A DNA stretch of 64,000 nt, from assembly GCF_027286305.1 (NCBI RefSeq), contig NZ_CP114599.1:2294001-2358000 (forward strand), read 5' to 3'. Position numbers and translations under genes: made by a program. The notes under the pieces were generated by a model. It saw nothing but the letters and a program-made list of their open reading frames with translations, ran no database searches and had not been told where the DNA came from. This document shows, in pieces, positions 18,538 through 28,412 of the stretch; positions within the stretch are counted from its first letter, which is position 1; each line of letters begins with the position of its first letter. The DNA comes from Phenylobacterium sp. NIBR 498073. Lineage in GTDB: Bacteria > Pseudomonadota > Alphaproteobacteria > Caulobacterales > Caulobacteraceae.

Positions 18538-19737
18538 CGGGCGATCACAGCCGGGCGTTCTCGCCGATGGTGATGCTGGTGCTGGTCCTGGTCGGCTGCG
18601 TGTCGCTGGCCGGGCTGGGCCTGCTGGCGGCCTATGAGCCGGAGCTGCGTTCGGGCGACAACGGGCAGGGGCACGCGCTGTCGCGCTCGGCCGTCGGCTT
18701 CGCGGCGGTGGCGCGGCTGCTGGAGAGATCGGGAACGCCGGTCGTGATGCGGCGCGGAGCGCTGTCGGCGACCGCGGCCGATGGCCTGCTCGTGCTGACC
18801 CCGGCCATGGGCGCGCGCGCCGAGCTGCTCAGCGACATCGAGCACAACGGTCCGGTTCTGGTGGTGCTGCCCAAGTGGGTGACGATCCCGCATCCTGTGC
18901 GGCGCGGCTGGGTCCGCGCGGCCGGCAAGGTTCCGCGCGAGGCCGCGCTGGAGGTCTTGCCAGCCGCCTGGCGCGAGGGCCTGACCCTGGAGCAGCGCGC
19001 CGGGACCGCCGCGGTGCGCCTGTCGCGGCCCGATGGGCGACCGGTCGGCGTGCAGCCGGCCATCGAGGACCTGCGCACATTGTCAGGGCGGGGGTGGATC
19101 CCGGTCGTGGTGGACGAGGCCGGACGCGGGGTCCTGGTCATGAACTCGAAGACCGGGGTCTATGTCCTGGCCGATCCAGATTTTCTCGACACGGCGGGAA
19201 TGAAGAGCCTGGCCGGGGCGCGGGCGGCGATCGAGATGCTGTCGGTGATCCGCGCCGAGGGCGCGCCAGTCGTCTTCGACCTGACGCTGCACGGCTTCGA
19301 GCGCTCGCTCAATCCGCTGCGCCTGATGCTCGAGCCGCCGCTGCTGGGGGCGACGCTTTGCCTGCTCGCCGCCCTGATCCTGGTCGGCGTGCAGGCGGCG
19401 GTGCGCTTCGGGCCGGCGCAAGGCCAGGTCCGCGCCGTGGCGCTCGGCAAGCGCGCGCTGGCCGACAACACTGCGGGCCTCGTGCGGATGGCGCGGCGCG
19501 AGCACCGGATGGCGATGCCCTATGCGGAGATGACGCGGGCGGACGCCGCACGGGCCGTGGGCGCCCCACGGGGCCTGGAAGGCGCTGAACTTGACGAGGT
19601 GCTGAACCGCCTGGGCGCGACCCGGGGCGCATCGCACCGGATTTCGGATCTGATCGAGCGCGCCCGGGCGGCGCGGACCAAGGGCGACCTGATGCAGGTC
19701 GCCCGCGATCTCTATCGTTGGAAGCAGGAGATGATGC

Positions 19738-19751
<14 letters not shown>
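18534..19751 (+). CDS. DUF4350 domain-containing membrane protein
   Basis: A 405-aa protein from the ATG at 18534. It has one transmembrane helix near the N-terminus (about 12-34, [21 protein letters not shown]) and a DUF4350 domain (about 50-240) of the glutamine-amidotransferase-like fold, with segments such as [15 protein letters not shown] and [17 protein letters not shown] second helix (about 265-287) and a cytoplasmic helical tail follow. No catalytic Cys is evident, so it is probably a binding or scaffold protein. It overlaps DUF4129 upstream by 4 nt and moxR downstream by 14 nt. Confidence 0.85.
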
Positions 19752-20690
<939 letters not shown>

Positions 20691-20694
<4 letters not shown>

Positions 20695-22001
20695 TCTATC
20701 CGACGCGACGCGCTGGCCTGGCCGTCGCGGCCGGAGCGCCCCTCGCGCTGATTGCGGGGAGCGCTGTCGAGCAGTTGTGGGTCGTTGGTCCGGTCTGGGC
20801 GGCAGCGCTGCTGTTGCTGATGGCCCTCGACGCGATGCTGGCGGCGGCGCGCGACGGCCTGACGCTCGATCCGGTCGGCCCCTTGAGCGCGGCCGTGGCG
20901 CGTCCGGGGGCGGTGCGGTTCGTCGCGCGGTTCGGCGGCGCCGCGCCGCGGTCGCTGGAGGCGGCCCTGGGGGCGGAGGAGCGCCTGGGCCTGGCGCGGC
21001 GTCTCGTAAGCGCCGAGGTTCGTGACGGCGCGGCCGCGATCGTCATGGACTTCACGCCGCAACGGCGCGGCCTGGCGAGCCTCGATACGCTCTGGATCCG
21101 CTGGCGCGGACCGCTGGGTCTGGTCTGGAAGCAGAAGACCTTCGCCCTCGACTACAATCTGGCGATCGCCACCGACCTTCAATGGGTGCGCGACGAGGCG
21201 GTGCGGCTGTTCGCCCGCAACGCCCTGTTGGGGACGAAGGCGCAGATCGACCTGGGGGAGGGATCGGAATTCCACGCCCTGCGCGACTTCCAGCCGGGCA
21301 TGGACCGGCGGGCCGTCGACTGGAAGCAGTCGGCCCGCCACGCGGCGTTGCTGGCCAAGGAGTTCCGCACCGAGCGCAACCACAACATCGTCATCGCGAT
21401 GGATTGCGGGCGGGCGATGAGCGAGCCGGTCGACGGCGCGCCGCGGATCGACCGGGCGATCAATGGGGCGCTGCTGCTGGCCCACGCCTGCCTGCGCTCG
21501 GGCGACCGGGCAGGGCTGTTCGCGTTCGACGCGGCCCCGCGCCTGTCGACGGGGGCATTGGGCGGGCCGAGCGCCTTCAGCGTGCTGCAGCAGATGGCCG
21601 GGCGCATCGACTACTCCACCGAGGAGACCAACTACACCCTGGGGCTTTCGGTCCTGGCCGGCGAGCTGCGGCGGCGCTCGCTGATCGTGGTGTTCACCGA
21701 CTTCACCGACCAGACGGCCGCGCAACTGATGATCGAGTCGGTCGGCCGGCTGGTCGGCCGGCACCTGATCATGTTCGTCGTCCTGCAGGACAGGGAACTG
21801 GAAGACATGATCGTCGCCGAGCCGCGGGAGCCGGAGGACGTCGCGCGCGCGGTGTTCGCCGGCAGCCTGCGGCGCGAGCGGGAACTGGTGATATCGCGCC
21901 TGCGCCGCCTGGGCGTGCACATCGTCGAAACCCCGGCCGAGGCGATTGGACCCTCGGTGATCAACGCCTATCTGGATCTAAAGCGGAGGGACCTGCTGTG
22001 A
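20691..22001 (+). CDS. DUF58 domain-containing protein (vWA-like, MoxR partner)
   Basis: A 436-aa protein with one or two N-terminal transmembrane helices (about 8-45), a beta-rich segment, then the DUF58 signature (about 190-235, [20 protein letters not shown]). A von Willebrand A-like domain follows, with [14 protein letters not shown] as the metal-site-like loop and [10 protein letters not shown] further on. DUF58 proteins are recurrent partners of MoxR ATPases; the biochemical target is unknown. GTG start overlapping moxR (GTGA), and its own stop overlaps the SpoIIM gene by 4 nt. Confidence 0.92.
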
Positions 22002-22993
22002 GCGCCGCCCTCAAGAGCCAACGCTTCCGGGAGGAGCGGGAGGCCGACTGGAAGCGTCTTGAGGGGCTGATGGATCGCGCCGAGAAGCGGTCGGTCTCCA
22101 GCCTGTCGGACGAGGAGATCCTGGCGATCCCGGTGCTGTACCGCTCGACGCTTTCGGCGCTCAGCGTGGCGCGCGAGACCTCGCTGGACCGCGGCCTGAT
22201 CGACTATCTCGAGGTGCTGTCGGCGCGGGCCTATTTCTTCGTCTACGGATCGCGCTCGACCCTGCCCGAACGGCTGGGCGGGTTCTTCCGCAAGGACTGG
22301 CCGGCGGCGGTGCGCAGCGTCTGGCGCGAGACGGTCGTGGCCGCGCTGCTGACGGTGCTGGGCGCGGTCGCCGCGGCGCTGCTGATCGCGCACGACGCGC
22401 AGTGGTACCATGTGTTCGTGCCGCAGGCCCTGGCCGGCGGGCGCGACCCGGCGGCGGCGACCGAGGTCCTGCGCGAGATGCTCTATGACGGCGGCGGCTC
22501 GGGCGACGGCCTGTCGGTGTTCGCCACCTTCCTGTTCACTCACAACGCCCAGGTCGCGCTGCTGGCCTTCGCGCTCGGCTTCGCGTTCTGCATCCCCAGC
22601 CTGATGCTGCTGATCTACAACGGCGCGACCCTGGGCGCGTTCCTGTCGCTCTATTTCAGCCGCGGTCTGGGCTTCGAGCTTGGCGGCTGGCTGCTGATCC
22701 ACGGCGTGACCGAGCTGTTCGCGGTCATGCTCGCCGGGGCGGCCGGGATCCGGGTCGGCTGGTCGCTGGCGTTTCCGGGGGCGCTGTCGCGGCTCGACTC
22801 CCTGGCGGCGGCGGGACGGACCGCCGGCGCAGTGATGGGCGGGGTGGTGGTGATGCTGTTCTTCGCCGGCCTGCTGGAAGGGTTCGGGCGGCAGCTGATC
22901 ACCCACGACCTGATCCGCTACGGGGTCGCCGCGGCCACCGCGGTGCTGTGGGGCGCATACTTCTATGGGCCGCGCCGCGAGGTCGCCCGGTGA
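21998..22993 (+). CDS. Stage II sporulation protein M-like (SpoIIM family) membrane protein
   Basis: A 331-aa protein that begins with a soluble helical region (about 1-100, LKSQRFREEREADWKRLEGL) followed by five or six transmembrane helices of the SpoIIM family, including GFAFCIPSLMLLIYNGATLG and LLIHGVTELFAVMLAGAAG. In sporulating Firmicutes SpoIIM belongs to the engulfment machinery; in this non-sporulating lineage it occurs with RDD and MoxR/DUF58 genes and its role is not known. The GTG at 21998 overlaps the DUF58 stop. The same frame is open far upstream but that is a shadow of DUF58. Confidence 0.9.
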   Translation: MSAALKSQRFREEREADWKRLEGLMDRAEKRSVSSLSDEEILAIPVLYRSTLSALSVARETSLDRGLIDYLEVLSARAYFFVYGSRSTLPERLGGFFRKDWPAAVRSVWRETVVAALLTVLGAVAAALLIAHDAQWYHVFVPQALAGGRDPAAATEVLREMLYDGGGSGDGLSVFATFLFTHNAQVALLAFALGFAFCIPSLMLLIYNGATLGAFLSLYFSRGLGFELGGWLLIHGVTELFAVMLAGAAGIRVGWSLAFPGALSRLDSLAAAGRTAGAVMGGVVVMLFFAGLLEGFGRQLITHDLIRYGVAAATAVLWGAYFYGPRREVAR

Positions 22994-23850
22994 GCGTCGT
23001 GGACAAGAACACGCGGGCGTTCGTGACGCCCGAGGGCGTCGATCTGCGGCTGCAGATCGGCGACGGGGGGCAGCGGGCGGCGGCCTTCTTCATCGACACC
23101 GTGGTCATCATGGCGGCGCTAGTCGCGCTGACCCTGCTGGCGGTCGCGACCGGGATCACCAGCGGCGGGCAGACCGGGATGGAGATCGCAGCCATCATCT
23201 GGCTGCTGGTCGCCTTCCTGCTGCGCAATTTCTACTTCACGGCCTTTGAGCTGAGCGCGGCCGCCGCGACGCCGGGCAAGCGGCTGCTGGGCCTGCGGGT
23301 CGCGGCGCGCGACGGCGGGCGGCTGCGCGCCGAGGCGGTGCTGGTCCGCAACGCCATGCGCGAGCTGGAAGTGTTCATGCCGCTGTCAGTGATCATGGTG
23401 CGCGTCCAGGAGGGCGGCGGCCAAGCGTGGATGTTCCTGGCGGCCCTGGCGTGGGTCGGGATCTTCGCGCTGTTCCCGCTGTTCAACCGCGACCGGCTGC
23501 GGATCGGCGATCTGGTCGGCGGCACCTGGGTCGTGCGCACGCCGCGCCAGCGCCTGGCCAGGGACATGGCGGTCGAGGGTTCGGAGCGGCTGATCCGCTA
23601 CTCCTTCACGTCGCCGCAACTCGACGCCTATGGCGAGAAGGAGCTGCACGTCCTGGAGGAAGTGATCCGGCGGCGCGACCGGCGCACGGTGCGGGCCGTG
23701 GCCGAGCGGATCAGCGCCAAGATCGAGTGGACCGCCTCACCGGACCAGGACGACTACGACTTCCTAAGCGCCTATTACGCCGCGCTGCGGGGCCGGCTGG
23801 AAGGGCGGATGCTGATGGGACGGCGGCGGCGCGACAAGCACGCCGTCTGA
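22990..23850 (+). CDS. RDD family membrane protein
   Basis: Last gene of the six-gene operon, 286 aa from the GTG at 22990 (MSVVDKNTRAFVTPEGVDLR). An RDD domain with three or four transmembrane helices spans about 25-190, with RAAAFFIDTVVIMAALVAL, GKRLLGLRVAARDGGRLRAE and the closing RLRIGDLVGGTWVV. A basic C-terminal cytoplasmic helix-rich tail of about 90 residues follows. RDD proteins have been linked to ion transport in some bacteria, but here the context points to a shared unknown envelope function. It overlaps the SpoIIM gene by 4 nt and ends 5 nt from a convergent gene. Confidence 0.9.
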   Translation: MSVVDKNTRAFVTPEGVDLRLQIGDGGQRAAAFFIDTVVIMAALVALTLLAVATGITSGGQTGMEIAAIIWLLVAFLLRNFYFTAFELSAAAATPGKRLLGLRVAARDGGRLRAEAVLVRNAMRELEVFMPLSVIMVRVQEGGGQAWMFLAALAWVGIFALFPLFNRDRLRIGDLVGGTWVVRTPRQRLARDMAVEGSERLIRYSFTSPQLDAYGEKELHVLEEVIRRRDRRTVRAVAERISAKIEWTASPDQDDYDFLSAYYAALRGRLEGRMLMGRRRRDKHAV

Positions 23851-23855
23851 CGGGC

Positions 23856-24647
23856 TCAGTCGAACACCGCCGCCAGCTGGGCGGAGCCGACGCCTTCCTT
23901 GATCATTCGCAGTTCGTAGTAGATCGCTGAAATGCCCGCCGAGGTGACGACGCCTGAAACGGCGCCGAGGAGCGCATTGGCTATCGTGGAGGTGATCGAC
24001 ATCCCGTTGAAATCGCCGGCGATCATGGCCAGGGCGACGAGAATCCCGCCGAACACGGCCGAGACGACGAAGTAGGCGACGAAATAGACCACCGACAGTC
24101 CGAAGATCGGCCACCGATGTCCGCGGGTGAGGTTGCGGCTGCGGCCCAGGGCGCCGAACACTCCAGGACGTTCCATCACGTAGACGGGCGTGGCGACGAT
24201 CCACATCACCGCCAGGATGATGCCGGGCACGAAGAGCAACAACATCCCAAGGCCGATGCCGAAGCTCATCACGATGGCCAAGCCGATGATCGGCAGGATG
24301 ACGCCATAGGACCGGCTGAGCTCTCTGAAGGCCGACGGCTTGTCGCCGTTGAGGGTCGCGACGGCCACGCGAATGGTTGCGGCTTGCAGCAGGACCGAGC
24401 CGATCATGAGCGTGAAGACGCCCAGACCGAACAGCGGCGCACCTACGCCCAGGTTCGGGGCGTCGCCGGTTCCGTCGAGCGCGCCGCCCAGCGCAGCTTG
24501 GCCCCATCCCATCAGCGCCGCGGGCAGGCCGGCGAGGAGGAGCGCGATGATCGATAGTTCTCGCAGATTGGCCCCGACCACGCGGAAGGTGTTCGAAACC
24601 ACCCGTCCGAAGTCGAAGTTCGCGCTGGTCGCCTGCACCGCGGTCAT
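23856..24647 (-). CDS. Polytopic membrane protein (GPDPase membrane-domain-like)
   Basis: A 263-aa protein with about six transmembrane helices. The segment VPGIILAVMWIVATPVYVME followed by GALGRSRNLTRGHRWPIFGL resembles the membrane domain found in glycerophosphodiester phosphodiesterase-type membrane proteins and related uncharacterised families; there is no catalytic domain. The start at 24647 (MTAVQATSANFDFG) is preceded by AAGGGGG, better than the ATG at 24683. The gene is single, convergent with the RDD gene, and downstream of the rplI terminator. Confidence 0.78.
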   Translation of the reverse strand: MTAVQATSANFDFGRVVSNTFRVVGANLRELSIIALLLAGLPAALMGWGQAALGGALDGTGDAPNLGVGAPLFGLGVFTLMIGSVLLQAATIRVAVATLNGDKPSAFRELSRSYGVILPIIGLAIVMSFGIGLGMLLLFVPGIILAVMWIVATPVYVMERPGVFGALGRSRNLTRGHRWPIFGLSVVYFVAYFVVSAVFGGILVALAMIAGDFNGMSITSTIANALLGAVSGVVTSAGISAIYYELRMIKEGVGSAQLAAVFD

Positions 24648-24724
24648 GTCGCGCCCCCTTGTCGTGGCCGACCAGAACATCATGGGTCGTGGCGGCTTGG
24701 AACTGCAATCTTGAGTGCAGCGCG

Positions 24725-24760
24725 AAAAGAAAACGGCGCGGATCCGGAGATCCGCGCCGT
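24725..24760 (-). terminator. Rho-independent terminator of the rpsF-rpsR-rplI operon
   Basis: A perfect 12-bp stem, ACGGCGCGGATC (24733-24744) and GATCCGCGCCGT (24749-24760), has a CGGA loop. On the minus strand it is followed immediately by TTTCTTTT (24725-24732). It lies 28 nt after the rplI stop and is the clearest intrinsic terminator in the window. Confidence 0.9.
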
Positions 24761-24788
24761 CTCTGAAGTCTTGGGACTGCGTCCGGCG

Positions 24789-25373
24789 TTATTGGTCGCC
24801 GTAGTCGCCTTCCTGTTGACCAGCGCCGCCTTCCAGCATGTCCTGGGCGGCTTGCTCATCGGCCGCGCGATCTTCCTCGAACTGCGAGGCGATCACGTTT
24901 TCACCGCGGGCTTGGCGCTCGGCCTCGTCCTGGCTGCGGGCGATGTTGATGTTGACGTTGACCGTCACTTCCGCGTGCAGGCGAACCTTCACGGGATGGA
25001 CGCCCAGGGTCTTGATCGGCTTGTCGAGAACGACCATCGAGCGATCGACCTTGCCGCCTTCGGCGTTGACCATGTCGGCCACGTCGCGACCCGTCACCGA
25101 ACCGTAGAGCTGGCCGGTTTCGCCAGCCTGACGGATCAGGATGTACGAGGTGCCGTCCAGGGCTTCGCCAGCCTTGCCGGCGGCGTCCTTGGTCTTCTGG
25201 TTGCGGGCTTCGATTTCGGCGCGCTGGGCGTCGAAGATCTTCAGATTGGCGGCGGTCGCACGCAGGGCCTTCTGACGGGGCAGGAGGTAGTTGCGGGCGA
25301 AGCCGTCCTTGACGGTGACCACGTCGCCGAGGCCGCCACGGCCTTCGACGCGTTCGAGCAGAACAACTTTCAT
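24789..25373 (-). CDS. rplI: 50S ribosomal protein L9
   Basis: Structural protein of the large ribosomal subunit that binds 23S rRNA domain V. The N-terminal RNA-binding domain is textbook: MKVVLLERVEGRGGLGDVVTVKDGFARNYLLP, here residues 1-32. A long connecting helix and the C-terminal domain (about 75-150) follow. The protein is 194 aa against about 150 in E. coli; the excess is an acidic, Gln/Glu-rich C-terminal tail (about 155-194), a common alphaproteobacterial extension. AGGGGGA precedes the start. Last gene of the operon, 13 nt after rpsR. Confidence 0.97.
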   Translation of the reverse strand: MKVVLLERVEGRGGLGDVVTVKDGFARNYLLPRQKALRATAANLKIFDAQRAEIEARNQKTKDAAGKAGEALDGTSYILIRQAGETGQLYGSVTGRDVADMVNAEGGKVDRSMVVLDKPIKTLGVHPVKVRLHAEVTVNVNINIARSQDEAERQARGENVIASQFEEDRAADEQAAQDMLEGGAGQQEGDYGDQ

Positions 25374-25386
25374 GTGTCGGTCCCCC

Positions 25387-25659
25387 TTACTTCACGACGT
25401 AGGGCAGGAGGGCGAGGAAGCGAGCACGCTTGATGGCGCGAGCCAGTTCGCGTTGCTTCTTGGCCGACACCGCGGTGATGCGCGACGGCACGATCTTGCC
25501 GCGCTCGGAAACGTAGCGCTGCAGCAGCTTGACGTCCTTGTAGTCGATCTTCGGGGCGTTGGCGCCGGAGAACGGGCACACCTTGCGGCGGCGGAAGAAC
25601 GGGCGGCGGGCGCCGCCAGCGGCGGGGGCCGACGGAGCGGCGGAGGTTTCGTCAGTCAT
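25387..25659 (-). CDS. rpsR: 30S ribosomal protein S18
   Basis: Small-subunit protein that pairs with S6 on the platform of the 30S subunit. The 90-aa sequence has a short Ala/Pro-rich N-terminal extension and then the conserved body [34 protein letters not shown] and [20 protein letters not shown]. The start is preceded by GGGAGGGATC. It lies 17 nt downstream of rpsF. A single Cys (KVCPFSG) means the zinc-binding form is not complete. Confidence 0.98.
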   Translation of the reverse strand: MTDETSAAPSAPAAGGARRPFFRRRKVCPFSGANAPKIDYKDVKLLQRYVSERGKIVPSRITAVSAKKQRELARAIKRARFLALLPYVVK

Positions 25660-25676
25660 GGTGATCCCTCCCTTTC

Positions 25677-26039
25677 TTAGCTTTGGAATTCTTCACGGCG
25701 CGGTTCGCGTTCGCGATCGCGGCGAGCCAGAACCGGGGAGAGCTCGAGGTCCAGTTCCTCGACGCGAACGGTCAGCGTGCGCAGCACGTCTTCGTTCAGC
25801 GAGAGCTGGCGCTCCATCTCCTTCACCGCCGCCGGGGGGGCGTCGATGGCGAGCAGGGAGTAGTGGCCCTTGCGGTTCTTCTTGATGCGGTAGGTCAGGT
25901 TGCGCAGACCCCAGTACTCGATCTTCGCGACGGAACCGCCGCCTTCTTCGATCAGAGCCTTGATTTGGTCGTTGAGGGCTTCAGCCTGTTGCGGCGAGAT
26001 ATCCTGCCGCGAGATAACAACGTGCTCGTAGAGCGCCAT
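25677..26039 (-). CDS. rpsF: 30S ribosomal protein S6
   Basis: Small-subunit protein, heterodimer partner of S18. 120 aa from the ATG at 26039 ([20 protein letters not shown]); the frame extends far upstream but without family similarity. Typical motifs are [20 protein letters not shown] and the C-terminal charged tail [12 protein letters not shown]. First gene of rpsF-rpsR-rplI; the leader and promoter are annotated separately. GGGAAAAGGAACC precedes the start. Confidence 0.97.
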   Translation of the reverse strand: MALYEHVVISRQDISPQQAEALNDQIKALIEEGGGSVAKIEYWGLRNLTYRIKKNRKGHYSLLAIDAPPAAVKEMERQLSLNEDVLRTLTVRVEELDLELSPVLARRDREREPRREEFQS

Positions 26040-26207
26040 GGTTCCTTTTCCCGTTTGGAAGGCGGCGCTGGCGGCGTCGGGTTGAGCGCCGAAAACGATG
26101 GCTCTTGAGGCGCGGCGACCGGGAGTTTCCCGATCCTTTCGCGTTCCGGCCCAAGACCGCCTTCCGTGAAGAGGCGGGCTAGTACGGGAAAAGCGGTTGC
26201 AGGGCAA
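26040..26207 (-). promoter_or_regulatory. rpsF operon promoter and structured leader
   Basis: On the minus strand TTGCCC (26202-26207) and TACTAG (26179-26184) are separated by exactly 17 nt, a good sigma-70-type promoter. The resulting 5' leader of roughly 130 nt can form at least two hairpins: CCGCCT/AGGCGG (26157-26162 with 26172-26177) and a 7-bp stem at 26117-26123 with 26129-26135 that includes one G-U pair. S6:S18 is known to autoregulate through leader RNAs in other bacteria, so this leader is a candidate for such control. Confidence 0.5.
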
Positions 26208-26279
26208 GGCTTTTCCATGTGTTGCCAGGTCGGGCGCCGCGGTGCAGCTTCGGGCCTCTTGCAATCGAGGGTTGGGCGC

Positions 26280-26789
26280 ATGTGGGCGCGGGGCGGAATG
26301 AGCTTGGCCGCGGGACTGGCGGCGCTGCTTCTGGCGAGTACGGCGAGCGCCCAGCCAGCGCCCACGGCACATCAGCTGGATCTGGCGCGGCGCTACGTCA
26401 AGGCGATGAAACTTGAGGTGTCGATGGGCGCCGTGATGGACCAGCTGGCGCCGACCATGATGCAGGGAAGCCTGGACAGCCTGCCGCCAGAGAAGCGCGA
26501 GGCGGTCATGGGCGTGATGCGTGAGGTGTCGCAGAACATGGTGACCAGGTTGGGCGCGGAGATGGCGCCGATCCTGGCCGAGGTGTTCACCGAAAAGGAG
26601 CTCGAGGACGTCGTGGCGTTCTACGAGGGGCCCAGCGGCAAGGCGATGATCGAAAAGACCCCGCAGCTCGGCGCCAAGATGGCGCCGCTGATGAAGAATC
26701 TCATGCCGCAGATGCAATCCGAAATGATCGCGGGCATGTGCGAGGTCTTCGATTGCGACCAGAAGGTTCCGAGCGCGACGCCTTCGTAG
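26280..26789 (+). CDS. DUF2059-type secreted protein
   Basis: A 169-aa exported protein. From the ATG at 26280 it has a signal peptide ([25 protein letters not shown]) and a helical domain with the DUF2059 hallmark near the middle, [23 protein letters not shown] (split here: [15 protein letters not shown] then EGPSGKAM). Function is unknown; it is probably periplasmic. GAGG lies about 10 nt before this start, and the frame upstream to 26166 overlaps the rpsF promoter and is unlikely to be translated. Single gene, ending 3 nt before the convergent peroxiredoxin stop. Confidence 0.85.
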   Translation: MWARGGMSLAAGLAALLLASTASAQPAPTAHQLDLARRYVKAMKLEVSMGAVMDQLAPTMMQGSLDSLPPEKREAVMGVMREVSQNMVTRLGAEMAPILAEVFTEKELEDVVAFYEGPSGKAMIEKTPQLGAKMAPLMKNLMPQMQSEMIAGMCEVFDCDQKVPSATPS

Positions 26790-26792
26790 CCA

Positions 26793-27338
26793 TTACTTCG
26801 GATGTTTGGCCCGCCAGGCCTTCACCGCCGTGAGCGTCTCGGTGACGTGGTCGTTCGCCTTCAGGTCCGAATAGGCATGGATCACCTCGCCGGAGGGCGA
26901 GATCACATAGGACGTGCGGTTCGACCAGCCCGGCTTGACGGCCAGGGTGGCGTCGTAGGTGGCGGCGATCTTGGCGCTCGGGTCGGCGGCGACCGGGAAC
27001 TTGCCTGAGCACTTCTCGGTGTCGGCCGAGAATGAGGCGAGCTTGTCGAGGTTGCCGGCGGTGACGCCGATGACGGTCGCGCCCTGGGCCTTGAACTGGT
27101 CGATCGACTCCGCGAACAGGCGCGCCTCGAGGTTGCAGCCGGCGGTTTCGGCGGCTGGGAAGAAGTACAGCACGACCGGGCCGCTCTTGCGGGCCTGGGC
27201 CATCGAAAAGGTTATCGGCTTGCCGGCCTGGTAACCCTGGGCGGTGAAGTCCGGGGCCTTGGCGCCCTCTTTTAGCGCGGCGAACGCGGGGGTGGCGGCG
27301 AGCGCCGCGACGGCGGCGGCGAGAGCGATACGGCGCAT
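26793..27338 (-). CDS. Periplasmic peroxiredoxin (BCP/AhpC-TSA type)
   Basis: Thiol peroxidase of 181 aa with an N-terminal signal peptide (MRRIALAAAVAALAATPAFA), so it acts in the periplasm, unlike cytoplasmic Bcp. The thioredoxin-fold domain starts at KEGAKAPDFTAQG. The peroxidatic cysteine is Cys68 in FFPAAETAGCNLEA, with the family's usual TPGC altered to TAGC. Cys110 (DTEKCSGKF) could be the resolving residue. GGAGGATTCC precedes the ATG at 27338, which settles the start against the longer frame reaching 27524. Divergent from cpaB. Confidence 0.9.
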   Translation of the reverse strand: MRRIALAAAVAALAATPAFAALKEGAKAPDFTAQGYQAGKPITFSMAQARKSGPVVLYFFPAAETAGCNLEARLFAESIDQFKAQGATVIGVTAGNLDKLASFSADTEKCSGKFPVAADPSAKIAATYDATLAVKPGWSNRTSYVISPSGEVIHAYSDLKANDHVTETLTAVKAWRAKHPK

Positions 27339-27448
27339 GTGGAATCCTCCGGAATCCCTTGCACTATAGGCGCCTGCCGACAGCTTGTCTGCGCGCGCCG
27401 AATGTCCGCCGAAACACGGACCGCGGCCCAGCCGAATCTTGATCTTAG

Positions 27449-27488
27449 TTGACGCTGCGTTGACCTTCTTTGTTACGGTTATCGCAAC
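27449..27488 (+). promoter_or_regulatory. Candidate cpaB promoter with inverted repeat
   Basis: TTGACG (27449-27454) and TTGACC (27460-27465) are both possible -35 elements; GTTATC (27478-27483) is 12 nt after the second. Across this sits an imperfect palindrome GTTACG-N5-CGCAAC (27472-27488) that could be an operator. The start codon is about 50 nt further on. No other regulatory signal is evident before the Tad genes. Confidence 0.35.
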
Positions 27489-27538
27489 AGCGGCCCCCCT
27501 TAACTCATTGATGTTGCGTAGCATCCAGGGGTGGGGCG

Positions 27539-28408
27539 ATGCGAGTTGGGACGATGGTGAGCTTGGGCGCCTCCGCCGCGCTTGGGCTGGGTGCGTTGTT
27601 CGTGGCCAAGGTTGCGTTGCCGGCGCACGGCGATGTCGCCGCCGCGGCGACGCCCGCGCCGGTCGTGAGCGGCGTGCCGGTCGTGGTCGCCGCCAAGGAC
27701 ATCAAGTACGGCGAGCGCCTCGACGCCAGCCACCTCAAGCTCGTCCAGATCCCGCGCGATGCGGCGCCGGCCGGCGCGTTCACGACCGTCGATCAGGTGT
27801 TGGCCCAGGACCACGGCGGCGCGCCGGTCGCGCTGTCGACGATCCTGGCGCGCGAGGCGCTGTTGCCGGCCAGGCTGAGCGGGCCCGGCGCCCGCCCGTC
27901 GGTCGCCGCTGAGATCGGCGCCGGCATGCGCGCCTACACGATCGGAGTGTCGGACATTTCCGGCGTCGGCGGCCACGCGCTGCCAGGCGATCGCGTCGAT
28001 GTGGTGCTGATGCGCAACCTGTCGGACGACGACAGCCGCAAGATGCTGCAGGCCGAGGTGGTCATTCAGAACGTTCGGGTGCTTGGGGTCGACCTCAATG
28101 CCGATCCGACGTCCAACAAGCCCGAGGCGCCGAGCACCGCGACCCTCGAGGTCAGCGTGCGCGATGCTCAGAAGCTGGCCGTGGCGGCCAATCTCGGCTC
28201 GCTGTCGCTGGCGCTGCGGGCGCTGGGCCAGGCGGAGGTCGAGCCGGCCGCGCCGGTCGGCGCCCGGGAAGTGGTCGGCGGCGCCCCGCGCGTGGCGCAG
28301 ACCGCCGCCGCTCGCCCCTGGCGCGCGCCGACGCCGAGCAGCGGCGCAGGCCGCTCGGTGATCACCATTGTCGAGGGGGAGGGCGGGGCCGGGCGCCCCG
28401 GCGCGTAA
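27539..28408 (+). CDS. cpaB: Flp pilus assembly protein CpaB (RcpC)
   Basis: Tad pilus periplasmic component that stabilises the secretin. The 289-aa product has an N-terminal signal/anchor (about 5-30, MVSLGASAALGLGALFVAKVAL), a SAF-like domain (about 45-105, VVVAAKDIKYGERLDASHLK) and the RcpC domain (about 120-235) with ISGVGGHALPGDRVDVVL. The tail is Pro/Ala-rich. First gene of a reduced Tad locus; cpaC begins 5 nt after its stop. Confidence 0.92.
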   Translation: MRVGTMVSLGASAALGLGALFVAKVALPAHGDVAAAATPAPVVSGVPVVVAAKDIKYGERLDASHLKLVQIPRDAAPAGAFTTVDQVLAQDHGGAPVALSTILAREALLPARLSGPGARPSVAAEIGAGMRAYTIGVSDISGVGGHALPGDRVDVVLMRNLSDDDSRKMLQAEVVIQNVRVLGVDLNADPTSNKPEAPSTATLEVSVRDAQKLAVAANLGSLSLALRALGQAEVEPAAPVGAREVVGGAPRVAQTAAARPWRAPTPSSGAGRSVITIVEGEGGAGRPGA

Positions 28409-28412
28409 CCTC

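Noticed and set aside
27490..27538. CtrA-type site (TTAA-N7-TTAA) upstream of cpaB
   Set aside because: Only one TTAA half-site is present before cpaB; the second is missing, so cell-cycle control by CtrA cannot be claimed from sequence.
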